Source: Vespula vulgaris
Lineage: Eukaryota; Arthropoda; Insecta; Hymenoptera; Vespidae
DNA: 64,000 bases
Reading direction: 5' to 3'
Assembly: GCF_905475345.1 (NCBI RefSeq)
Contig: NC_066609.1
Location: 2,052,501-2,116,500 of the forward strand
Below are positions 1 to 11,300 of the stretch, piece by piece. The stretch's first letter is position 1, and the number at the start of each line of letters is the position of its first letter. Under the pieces are notes generated by a model. The model had not been told where the DNA came from, made no database searches, and saw only the letters and a program-made list of their open reading frames with translations. The position numbers and the translations under genes are program-made.

Positions 1-2806
1 TCCTATTTCATGCGATCGACGAACATAATCAAGAGAAATTAGAAAGAGAAATGAGTGATAAGGAAGCGAAGAAGAAAGAAGAGGATGAGGAAGATGTGGA
101 CGAAGAGGAGGAGGAAGGAGAAGAGGAAGAAGAAGAAGATGAAAAAGAAGAGGAAGAGGAAGAAGAACTAGCCAACGGTGAATGTTGTTCAACAAATTTG
201 TATTCAAATGTTAAAAAAGAGGAAAAAGAAGTGAAAATAGAAGAAGAAAAACGTAGAAAATCGAAGAAGGAAATTGAAAGGAAGTCTTCCAATGAGAGTA
301 CCAGTAATACTGAGATTCTAAAGGATGACAATGATACGTTGAATACACGTTCAATTACAAATTCAACAATGGAAAACGACGATGAGATATTGCAGGATTC
401 GTTGGAATCTCCGATTCAATCGAATCCGGCTATGAAGAGATTGAACCAAAGAATAGCACGTCAACGTATGATGGTTATGAGATGTCTCGAAGCGAGTACA
501 CCCTCGAAAGAGGATCTTAATCGTCAAATATCGATCCTTCAAGATCTTCAAAAGCAACAGATCGAATTGGAGGTATCGTTGTTGGAGGACGAACGTAAAA
601 ATCCAAAATCTTTCCTAAATAACGAGGATAGATTATCGACGAATAATGGCGGCGGTAATGGCGCCGGTAATGGCGGTGGTAATGGCGGCGGTAATGGCAG
701 CGGTAATGGCGCCGGCAATGGCGACGGCGATGATCGTACGCAAATTGATACCAATTCATATCGCGACATAACGTCTACGAATAATTCTGCAACCCTTTTG
801 ACCGTAGCTACAACCAGATCTCATCTATTTAGAAACAATAGGCCTAATAACGAAGAAAATGTTTCTTCAGAGTCAATGGTCTCGAGAATATCCTCCGGGC
901 GTGGCTATTCTACGGTCTATCTAACCGTAAGTTCTCTCTCTCTCTCTCTCTTTTTTTTTTCTAATCGGACTACACATTATATTTATAATTTGCTAACACT
1001 TTAAATGGTCCTTGATTGCACAAGTACTATATACGTATATATAACTTTCACGTGCATATTATTTTTAAAGAGAAAGGAAGAAAAAAGAAAGAAAAAGTTA
1101 AAGTATATCGCATTATAAAGATTCGATTATATGAACAACATATGAGTTAGCAGATGTCCACATGGTAATCCAACTCTTGCCATACCTTTTCCGGCATATA
1201 CTTTGTGACACCATACAACCCGCTTCTTGAATTCTCTACTTGTGTTCTCCGCTCTATATCACATGGCACAAAGGCGGTATATGTATACACGCGATCCTTT
1301 ATATGTTCCCCTTTACTCCCTCGCATGAAAAGAAAGTAGTCACGCATAGTTAAATCAGATGACCTTGGATGGTCATGTCATGGAACATCTGTACCTTTCT
1401 CTACCAACGCTGTAGCATATTTCCGTATAAATGTGTTTCTATTAATAGAAATGTAGTGATAAATATTAAACAAAAAAAAGAACTTTTAGAGTTTCTCTTT
1501 TCAAAATGATATACATGTTAGGGTGTTATCGTACTTAATCCTTATGTAATGAATCGCTTAAAGTGTTACTGTACTATGAGATTTTATATAGATTTTAATA
1601 TATACATGTGTGTGTAATATATATATATTATATAATAAAATTATATATAATATTATAGTATAATATTATATATAATATTAGATAATAAAAATTTATAATA
1701 TATACACACATACACACACACGATTTTTTTTATAAGATAAACATTATATATAAAATAATAATAATATGAATCATTTTTATATTTTTTAGAGCCAAAATCG
1801 TAGCGATCGTTTGAGCAGTCCTTATTCCTTAACAATTACGAGGTCTCTACCATCTTTAATAGGAAACGATGGTGATTGTGATAACGTGATCAACATGATC
1901 ATCAGCGTACCTTCGTACGTAATACGTGGAGCTGGTACTTACAGTCATTATGAATACGAAGTACGAATCGTAGCGCAAGATGACACTTGGACGTTGCTAA
2001 GAAGATATAGAACCTTTCGAGAGTTGTATATTTCGATGAGTAAGAAATATGGTTGTAAGGTATACATCATTTTTCTTCCATTCATTCTAATAAATCAAAC
2101 GAATTTATATATATATATATACGTCATAAATCGTACACAAAGTGGGTCAAAAGTTCTTCTAGATTTTACGATTTGAAAAGGAAAAAAAGAAGTAGCTTAA
2201 AAAATCTCGAAAAAAAAAATTAATTTTTAAAATCACTTGAAAATCTTTTGGTCTCACATACATATGTATCGTATAAAAAAATATCTCCCTTCAAAATCAT
2301 TTTAAATGCCATTTCAAGGTAATCGATATCAGGACGGGTTCAACGACCTATTACATCATGATCTTGAACTACATAATATCATTTATCGATTCTTAATTAA
2401 AATTAATTGATATCGATAAAATTTTTCTTATCATCGTTAGATGCATCGTAATAACTTCTTTTTTTCTTTTTTTGATTAACAACTTCAAAAATAAATAAGA
2501 TATTTGGCCTATTAATGAAACATCTTGTGTATATGAAACCTGTTTTGTTTATTTTTGCAGGTAGCAGGAATACGTTTTCCTCCTCGACTTTTCTTTCCAA
2601 GAAACGAAGTGGTCGCACGGCAACGTAGAAAACAACTCGAGGAATATCTTAGACGATTAATTCAAGTCTGCTCGAAATTGCCTCAGTGTAGGCCATTATA
2701 TAAATATAATGGGAACCTAAGTAATATAGACAAGCAATCCTTACTGGAGTTTAGTTACTTTTTCAGACGAGGTACATTCGAAAGCAGCAAATATGGAACT
2801 AGTTAA
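1..2806 (+). CDS. Klp98A: Kinesin-like protein Klp98A/KIF16B type, 3' part with C-terminal PX domain (5' truncated by window edge)
   Basis: This is the C-terminal end of a kinesin-3 family motor that carries early endosomes on microtubules; the motor domain lies left of the window. Exons read 1-926 (open in frame from base 3, donor ACC|GTAAGT), 1790-2059 and 2561-2806 (stop TAA 2804-2806), all phase 0, giving 479 visible residues. In order: a long Glu/Asp-rich run (bases 75-170), a basic/acidic region, a predicted helix around MKRLNQRIARQRMMVMRCLE, a Gly/Asn repeat (646-735), then a PX domain. The PX domain shows RRYRTFRELY (a PI3P-binding type arginine), the PPRLFFPRN proline loop and the helix RQRRKQLEEYLRRL. 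The tail FFRRGTFESSKYGT resembles the KIF16B/Klp98A C-terminus as I recall it. Introns are 863 and 501 bp; the first carries a transposase fossil. The family assignment is firm, while the fly gene name is by homology only. Confidence 0.88.
646..735 (+). repeat. In-frame 12-bp GGN-AAT-GGC type repeat inside Klp98A coding sequence
   Basis: A degenerate tandem repeat of the form AATGGCGGCGGT encodes alternating Asn and Gly-rich blocks (NGGG, NGAG, NGSG, NGDG), about seven copies. It lies between the helical region and the PX domain and keeps the frame open, so it is probably a flexible linker whose copy number may vary between individuals. Confidence 0.85.
1147..1385 (-). pseudogene. Decayed mariner/Tc1-type transposase C-terminal fragment in a Klp98A intron
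   Basis: On the minus strand the intron encodes a fragment whose ends match the catalytic tail of mariner/Tc1-like transposases: PRSSDLTMRDYFLF (cf. the family pattern PRSPDLTPCDFFLW, containing the last catalytic Asp) and, further on, KDRVYTYT and VWQELDYHVDIC (cf. VWQELDYRLDVC). A stop at 1147-1149 comes right after DIC, where family members usually continue. An extra stretch (RGSKGEHI) sits between the two blocks, and no 5' half of a transposase is visible nearby. It is therefore a fossil, not an active gene. The family call is from memory of the motif. Confidence 0.65.
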
Positions 2807-3137
2807 AAGGTGTGTAGGGAAACACACACAAGCGTGTTGTTTATCTCTTATATAATTTTTCTTGTATTTTTTATAACGATTTTATCTCATCGTGAGACAC
2901 GGATGCGCATATTATCGAAGGAAATATTTTTTCTGAAGTACATATTTAACGCAACGAGACCGAAATAGAAAGATGGTGACAAGGACGGGGAAGAGTGGGG
3001 ATGATGATCGATTTAACGGTTGGATTGAGCAAAAGTTCTTAATAAAATTTTTAAAAATCAATTACTCTTTTTCGAGAAGCTGTTAATAACAACAACAATA
3101 ATGATAATAGTAATAATAATTTTTCTTTTTGTATATT

Positions 3138-3161
3138 AATAAAACCACAAGCTTAGCTTGT
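3138..3161 (+). terminator. Probable Klp98A polyadenylation signal with adjoining palindrome
   Basis: AATAAA at 3138-3143 is followed within 4 bp by the palindrome ACAAGCT-t-AGCTTGT. It lies about 330 bp past the stop codon. Another AATAAA at 3041-3046 is an alternative. Confidence 0.4.
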
Positions 3162-3260
3162 AAAACTGCAAGCCTAATTATGAACCTAAATAGTCTTGTG
3201 AAAGATTAATTGATTGATAAAATCATCTAAGAACTTTTGGCCCATCTTATACATCTTTTA

Positions 3261-3262
<2 letters not shown>

Positions 3263-3300
<38 letters not shown>
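3263..3300. repeat. (TA)n microsatellite
   Basis: About 19 uninterrupted TA units in the presumed 3' flank of Klp98A. Confidence 0.95.
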
Positions 3301-3302
<2 letters not shown>

Positions 3303-5445
3303 AGTGATCGCGGAAATGCAAATATTAATGCGTGTAATTGTTATTTAGATATTGCTCTCTGCTATCGTTTAGAAAAGAAAAAGTGATTGAGAGAGAGAAA
3401 GAGAGAGAGAGAGAAAACACAGAAGAAAAAAAGTTAAATGGTGTTTCTGGGTGGCATAAAAAAGAGAGTTGAATATTTTACAGTACACACGTACAATATA
3501 TATTATTAGAGTGATATATTTATGTTATTATTTATAATACTTATTGCTAAACTATCTTCTCTATGGACGATTTTCAAGAATTTCATTGAAAACACTTATA
3601 TGAATCTCATTTTGTTTCGCTAATGTAGTTATATTTAAAAAAAAAAAAAAAAAAAAAATTCGATTTACATCTCGCTATTATCATTTTCTTTTACTTCTTC
3701 TTTATTCGATCATGACTGATAATTACTGACTGAGAATTGTATTAATTCAATAATTTCCTTTACGCAGATTTAATATCGTGAAGTTATTTTATTTGATTAG
3801 TAACATTAAATATTTTATTATTATTACCACAGAAGTATCGTCATATCGCTCTATTAATAATTTCCACTTCTTTGCGCAGATCTAATATCTTTCGATTATT
3901 TTATTATCGTTGTGTTCGGAGTGTGCAAGGATATCATCATATCGCTCTGTTCAAGTTCTTCCGAAAGATCACTTAGATTATAAAAAAAAAAAATAATAAT
4001 AATAATAATAATAAAATAAAAATAAAAATTAAAATTAAAAAAAAAAAATAAATAAAGAAATATATATATATGTATATGCATATTACGTTTCGTGGAAAAA
4101 AGAAAGAGTTATGTGATGAGTTAATACGAATTAAGATTGAACAAAAATAATCGTTGCATAATGCTTGTCAATGGACCTGACATTTCTATTAAACTACTCC
4201 AAAATAATCGGCTGCTTTTTTGAGAGAAAGAGAAATAACTTACGTACATATAAGCATATAGAAAATAAAAATACAAAGAATTAAAAAAAAAAAAGAAAGA
4301 AAGAAAGAATGTTCTTGGGTTGAAAACAACAATGCCACAAAATGATATTATCAACTTTTGTAATATAATATTCGTGGCTTTTTCATGTGGCTATAAAGAT
4401 CTCAGATTTGCTCTTTTTTTCTTTTTTATTATTAATCCTTCACATTTCACGCGATATGAAAATGATGCATTTGAAAAAAAAAAAAAAAAAGAAAGAAAGA
4501 AAAGATGAACAAAAAAAAACAAACAAAAAGAGAAAATAAAAAAGAAAAAAATACACATTCCTTAAAATTGTCATACTTTAATATATATATATTTTTTCTT
4601 TTTTAAGTTAGCAATATATATATATATAGTCATTATCTCTGATGCATAATTGTTTCATGGCAGTGTATATAAAATGAACTTCAAACCCCAAGTTATAACT
4701 TTCAACCTAAATTGGTTGAAAAGACTAGATCAACTTATTGGAATGAACAATTATACCTCAAAAGTTTAATACGACTTCCGACACACATATTTATCGCGTT
4801 CACTTTTTTTATACCTGATCTTCGTGATCTGCGCTACGTTTAAGAAAGAAAAAAGTACAATAAATTGTCATATAGCTTGCTCTAACGATTTGAAAAATAT
4901 GTTAAAGTAGACATCTTTGAAACGACCAAAATGTTATATCAAATATTGTACAATAAGTAGTCAAATTGAAATTAATTGTATATAAAATATCTACAAACGA
5001 ATCTATTGCTTTTCTTCTTTTTGTTTTTTTTTTTCATTTTGTATTGTTAAATACCTGATCGATAATTCTCTCTTTCTTTGTGTGAAATAGACTTGATATA
5101 TTTTCCATAACAAATTCATAATTATTTAAAAATACGTAATTCTCTTTCATTATTTTTTTCCATTAGTTTTTTATATTTTCTCACATTCTCTTTCTCTGTG
5201 TGTATATATATATATATTATATATATGTGTGTAAGTGATGTATAAACGTACGTATATCTTTATCTTTGTACAATTTTGAAAATTTACACGTATGTATTCT
5301 GAAGGAATATGAAAAATGACAAGACCGAACATAAGAAATGATTATAAAAACATAGTGGGGAAAAAAAAGAAAAAGTTGACAAATTGGTACTATTATTTAT
5401 ATAATAAATTAGAATAAAATAGAGTCATACTTATCAGACATAGAA

Positions 5446-5654
5446 TTAAATGAAGACTTGCACACTGGCTAAATTATCTGCGAATGGTGCTACGATAACC
5501 CTTGTAGCAAAGTAGAATGTTAAACCAAAAGAAATGGAGATTGGTAATGCAGGTAATGCTTTCTTGAATATCGCCAAAAGTAGCAGTGTCAAGCAGAGTC
5601 CCTAAAAATATATTAGTATTTTCATAAAGACATTACTGATTATAATTAAAAAAA

Positions 5655-5685
<31 letters not shown>

Positions 5686-7406
5686 GTATATAAACATACT
5701 ATGAGTATGGCGACAAAGCATGCTAAAGTTGTATTCCAATCGCCATAACTTGATGCTTTTCCAACAAGTACGCTATAAAATATGAAATCACCAAGGCCCA
5801 ATTTGACACCACGTTCCTCTTGAACAATAGGGATTTGCTGAGCCTGTGTTTCCGCAGGAAGATTTTGAGGTAGTCTAGAATCGTCTGTCGATGGTACCGC
5901 ATTTTCAAGCACTTCTTGAGCACGTCTCGCACTACGATCCCCTATGTAGAAGAGATACAATTATAGAATAACTTTCATACATATACTTCGGTGTAATTAC
6001 CATGCGTTTCTATCCATTCGAGTGTGAAACCACCTTCTTCTGCATCTCCTGATGCAGGATTATTTTGCTCATCCGTTCCTGTGTCAGAAGGCACAGTTGT
6101 TTCTTGATCCGTAGAATCTGTTGTCGCTGTCATTGTCGTTGCTTGTACATATCCAGCATAAGTTACAGTGTTTACAAACGTATACAAAATCGTTGAAGAG
6201 TATATGAGAGCTGGGAAAATCGATTCGTTTCTTTCTTGTGCCGTTTCCACTAAAATTCTTAATGGTCCTTTTGGTGATAAAACAGCTATCAAATCTGAAA
6301 TAAATAAGCACGCATATAAAATATATTACGTTATTTTTCTTTTCAAACAATAATACAATAATAGAATTAACGTGATAAACCTTACCCCAAATACTTATTA
6401 CAGCTAAAACTGCCCATACTGTCCATTCGGGTAAATACTTAATAAAAACAAGAGCCATCAAAGCAGAAATGAATATTAAATAAGCTTGTTGAAGTTGTAA
6501 GGGACCTTGCCAATGAATACATATCATTCCAACCATCCCAAAATTCCATAAAACTATTCCTAATGTAAATAGATCCATTGGAATGTTATATGTTTTTAGA
6601 ACTTGCCTATAACAAATGAAGAAGTTTAGGAAATAATATTTGTGATAGTAAATATATCTTTATAATCGATACTTACTCGCAATAAAGCACAGAAAACATT
6701 GATAGCAATAATAAGGAACTTATAATTAACCATAAGTGTATTGCTTTGTAAAATTTATATTTATATAAGATAATAAGTATCACGGTCATGCATACTATGA
6801 TACTTATGAGTATTAAAGAATTGGCAAATGCCTGCCAAACTTTTGTACTTGTATCAGGGCTATCTTCATGAAACGGAGTGTAAACTCTGTAAAATAGAAA
6901 TTAAATCCAATGATTCTTCAAGAAGAATTAATATTAAAATGTAATTATAAATAATTTTGTATAGCTTACAGGTACATTCCTTTACTCGTGTAAAAAGTCA
7001 CAGAACTGATTGTAGTCACTACTACTAGCATACAAAGAGAAACAGGTACAAACAGTTTAATGACATGTGCCGCTCCATATTTTAATTCTTCTTCTTCATT
7101 ATATCTAAAATGTCTTCGTCGTGAAGAGCTACAAGCAAATACAGATGTACCGTACTCTCTTAAATTCGTTGCAGATCTTGTTTCTACCTGAGGAACTCCA
7201 ATTCCTGACTAAGAATCAAAATCAGTTAAGTATAAATTAAGAAAATAATCTATAGAAATTTTAAGAATTACCTGTTCATTTTCTACTCTTAATCGTCTCT
7301 TTCGCCGTTCATTGACCAAACTTAGGTCATCTGAACGAGACTCTGCAACGTGACCGTCCATCAGGCTCGTGTACTCGTCTGCCGAATCGTAATCACTCTC
7401 AGACAT
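5446..7406 (-). CDS. Psn: Presenilin, catalytic subunit of gamma-secretase
   Basis: An intramembrane aspartyl protease that cleaves Notch and other type I membrane proteins in ER, Golgi and endosomal membranes, within a complex with nicastrin, Aph-1 and Pen-2. Exons (minus strand): 7406-7272, 7208-6970, 6886-6677, 6606-6386, 6294-6001, 5941-5700, 5601-5446. They total 1497 nt, 498 residues, and all join in frame with GT/AG ends. The first catalytic Asp is D269 (IWDLIAVLS). The second is D418 in GLGDFIFYS. The PALP motif is at residues 464-467, and the C-terminus is SVQVFI (vertebrates end in FYI). A hydrophilic N-terminus and a long acidic, Thr-rich loop (about 300-405, with the endoproteolysis region) flank the hydrophobic segments. 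Length sits between human (467) and fly (541). The start ATG at 7404-7406 opens MSESDYDSADEYTS. Nothing looks broken. It converges on Klp98A. Confidence 0.97.
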
Positions 7407-8321
7407 TCATCAAAATTTATTAGTCTAAACAAATATAAATAAAAACTTATAATTGATACTACTTTTATCTGTATAATAGTTTCCTTGTTTTTTTATGACT
7501 TTATGCATTCGTTGTACTGAAAAAGTTCAAAAATTCTAGGAATAAATCACTAATGCTCCAAAATAAAAATAAAAATAAAAATAAAAATAAAAATAAAAAT
7601 ACAAAATATTCTCCGAAATAAAAATATTTTTCTCGATATAACTAAACTTCAAGAAGAAATTTTATGGAATAGTCAATGACGATATATGATGCGTTTTAAT
7701 TTACACCTACTTTATATAACTAATAATTAATAATGTCGTCTTACGTTTCTCTTTTAATATTATCACTTTATCAGCAAATTTTTTCTTCGATAGTAACGTT
7801 AATACTCAAAAGTATACTCATCCACAAGCACTCGTTGATTTTTTTTTTTAATTTTTTTATTGACACGATACAGATATAAGAAACTTAAGCAACGATGACA
7901 ATGGCTGACGTTAACAGTGAACTACAACAACGCCTCTGTTGATTAGATTACGAACTACTTGCTATACTTGCTTACGACAAAGTTTATTAATTTACGATCA
8001 ATAATTTTAAAGGAATGAAAAAAGTCCTTGAAATTTTCAATTATCCATATGACAAGAATATTAATAAATTTTAAAGTAAAGAAAAAAAGATGGCCACATA
8101 CCTTTATAAATAATTTTGATAATGAAAATCCTGAAAGATCTATATCTCTAAGCTATCATACTTGTTGCAAGTTCACGTGTATGTTGTATAATACAAAAGA
8201 TCACGATTCAATATTATTTTAATAAAAACATAGTTTATAAATGTAAAAATTATACGGAAGACATATACGTTCCTATTAAGTATCTTAATGTGCTTATAGT
8301 AGATAATAAATTTTGATCCTT
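7407..8321. other. Presenilin upstream region and procollagen 3' flank
   Basis: Between two minus-strand genes. It contains an (AAAAT)n pentamer array (about 7561-7600) and a minus-strand polyadenylation signal candidate (TTTATT on the plus strand, 7983-7988), about 335 bp past the collagen stop. Short open frames here have no recognisable motifs. Confidence 0.5.
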
Positions 8322-11300
8322 TTATTGATAACAAGCTGGTCCTACTTCGATAGAGAAAATCTGATCAGGTAGTCCAATGTCTCGCAGAGCTACGTCTATT
8401 ATAGGAAGTCTTACTGGTTTATCCGAGTTGTATGAAACAATAGTTTGACTCCAATGATCAGGACGTAACTATATAAATTAATAAAATTAATTAATTAATT
8501 AAATATATGTATATATATATAGATCTGCTTGGTAAAGTTAATTATTAAAAACTAATACATACTCTGCATTCGTCTACAATCATATCATATCGCAAACGTT
8601 GATTACCACGTGGCATTATTTCAACATCGTTCCAAGCAAGAAGTTTCATACTTCTTCTATAACTCTTTCGTTCAGAATCAAAATATGCAACACTATTTTT
8701 GCAATGATAAGTTATATTCTGTTGGGCATGTTTTGAAAGCAATTGCAAGAAACTTATTTGATTGCTGTCTGCTTTATACATGATCTATTAATAATAATAA
8801 TATTTAACGTGTACGACGTATAATGATTAATAATGAAATATATTACCTTTGCATCTCCTATTTCACTCAACCAAACTTCTTGCTGTTCACCTATGTAATT
8901 AATCTCTCCTGTACGAGATGGATTTGGTAAAATACACGTTGCATGTTTCTCAGAGTCGCAATAAACTAAGATCGCATCTCGTGCGTCACCTTCGTTTGGA
9001 TCAATCCAATATTCTCCTAAAAAATATATATATTCTTGTAAAATATATCTCTTTGTATATATATGTTTAACATATATACATATATCCCTGATGCAAAATT
9101 AAGTTACCAGATGTTTTTTCCGGATAGGCAACAAACAAATCTCTGCAAGTTTTAGCTGGCGAATTTTTCTGTCCATCCGGTTTAATTAATTTTTGGAAGG
9201 ACGATTTTAATTGCTCATAAGCTTTCAATACGAGACTTTTACGTTCCTCTTCCGTAATTTCTTTGCCAAAAAATCTTGCTGGCTCATCGCCTACTAATGG
9301 ATCGGGTCCTTTTGTTTGGCTTTGTCCTAAATGAGAACGTAAAATCAATTGTTACATATTAAAACTTTATTGTTTTCCATTTGAACAATTCTATATTTTT
9401 ATTATTTTTACATATTAGGGGATAACATGAAAAGATTGAGTTTTATATTGAAAGTAAACATGTGATACCTAAGAAAGCTGCCAACGAAGCAGCATCATAT
9501 CCTAATCCAAGTTCTCCAGGAGGTCCTGGTGGTCCTGGTGGACCAGGTGGACCTGGTAATCCATGTCGACCTTCTTCTCCAGGAGGTCCTCTTGGTCCTG
9601 GATTACCAGTAAGTCCAATCAAGCCAGGATTTCCATCTCTACCAGGACTTCCTCTAACACCAGGTTCTCCCTCTTTTCCTGGTAAACCAGGCGCTCCTGG
9701 AATACCTTTATCTCCAGGAATTCCTGGCGATCCAGGTAAACCTTGTAATCCATTGAATCCACGATGTCCTTTAGCACCTTTCGCACCTTCATCGCCACGT
9801 TCACCCTTTGCACCTTGTATACCTACTGGACCAGGCTTTCCTCTAGCACCCTACGATAATTATTTATTAATACAATTTTTTTCTAACTTTACATCTGATT
9901 GATAAAATTTTATATTGAAGATATAAAATATACCTGTGGTCCTTCTACACCTTGTGGTCCCATTTCTCCTTTTGGACCACGTTCTCCGATAGGACCAGAT
10001 AATCCAGCATTACCCGGAGGTCCCTATATATTAATATATCATAGAAATTAATTTACGCGTTTAGAAACTTTGATAAATAAATTAATGAAGTTGGATTAGA
10101 ACTTACAGGTATACCAGGAGGCCCAGATGGTCCTTCTACTCCAATAGCACCTGGTGGTCCTTTGTCACCAGGTCGACCACTTATTCCAGGTGGACCTGGT
10201 TTACCAGAAGGTCCTTCGGGACCTTGTTCCCCAATAGGACCAGGAGGTCCAACAGGACCTATCAATCCTGGGGGTCCAGGCGGTCCCTCTACTCCTGGCT
10301 TTCCTGGTAAGCCTGTTTCACCCTAACAAAATATAATAATATAATTGCATGCCAGTGAATATAATGAAATGAATATAAATGTTATTGAAATAATTTTCTT
10401 ACAGTAGCTCCGCGTATTCCTCTAGCACCTACTAATCCCGATGGACCAGGAAGTCCTGGCAAACCTCGTTCTCCTGGTAAACCTTGCGGTCCTTGTGATC
10501 CTATCAGACCTGGTGGGCCTTGTGCTCCACTTTCACCTTTATTTCCGTCTGCACCAGGAATACCAGGATTTCCTATAGAACCAGGATTCCCTGGTCTTCC
10601 CGTATCTCCAGCATTACCTTTAATACCAGGCAGTCCAGGTGGACCTGCAGGACCAGCTATGCCAGGCAATCCCTATAATAAAATTCTAATTAATATCTAT
10701 ATTTATATGGTAAAAAAAAAAGCAAATACTCACGGGTTGTCCGGTTACGCCTGCTGGTCCAGGAGAACCTATAGAACCTACTTCTCCTCTAGGACCAGGT
10801 TCTCCTCGTATTCCTTTTGCACCAGTTAGGCCCGTTAAACCTGGTGGTCCTACTTCACCTGGACTACCTGTTAATAAATACTGATGAATAATACACGTCT
10901 CATTATTGTATAATATTTGATATAAAATGTTTTATTACCAGCTAATCCTGGATTCCCTTGATCTCCTTTCGGACCTGGATAACCACGATCTCCTTTCAAG
11001 CCTGGAAGTCCAATAAGTCCTTGCTGCCCTGGAAATCCTTGCAATCCCTGTAGACCTTGAGGTCCTCTTTCTCCTTGCGCACCTGGAGCTCCTGTCTCAC
11101 CTGGCGGACCTGGCAAACCTGTATCTCCTCTTTCAGCTGGCTCTCCAGGAAGTCCTGGAAGACCTACTTGACCTTGCGGGCCCCGTTCTCCAATACGACC
11201 AGGCGGTCCTTCCGGTCCAACTGGACCCATCATTCCTCTTTCACCTTTCTGTCCAGATTCTCCAGGGAAGCCACGTATTCCAGGTAAACCCACCAATCCT

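Larger units (their letters stand above)
2807..5445. other. Klp98A 3' UTR and convergent intergenic DNA to presenilin
   Basis: This stretch lies between the stop codons of two convergent genes. Candidate plus-strand polyadenylation signals AATAAA occur at 3041-3046 and 3138-3143. The second is followed by a 15-bp palindrome (ACAAGCT-t-AGCTTGT, 3147-3161). The rest holds a (TA)n array (3263-3300), a short GA-rich tract (about 3387-3416), A-rich runs, and an inverted repeat TTTCAACC/GGTTGAAA (4700-4721, 6-nt loop). I see no further gene. Confidence 0.6.

Noticed and set aside
29..331. Minus-strand Ser-rich open frame
   Set aside because: Antisense of the Glu/Asp-rich kinesin segment; GAA/GAG runs read as TTC/CTC.
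9462..9902. Plus-strand collagen-like open frame (Gly-Pro rich)
   Set aside because: Antisense shadow of the collagen exon on the minus strand; the CCN/GGN codons are complementary, so both strands look Gly/Pro rich.
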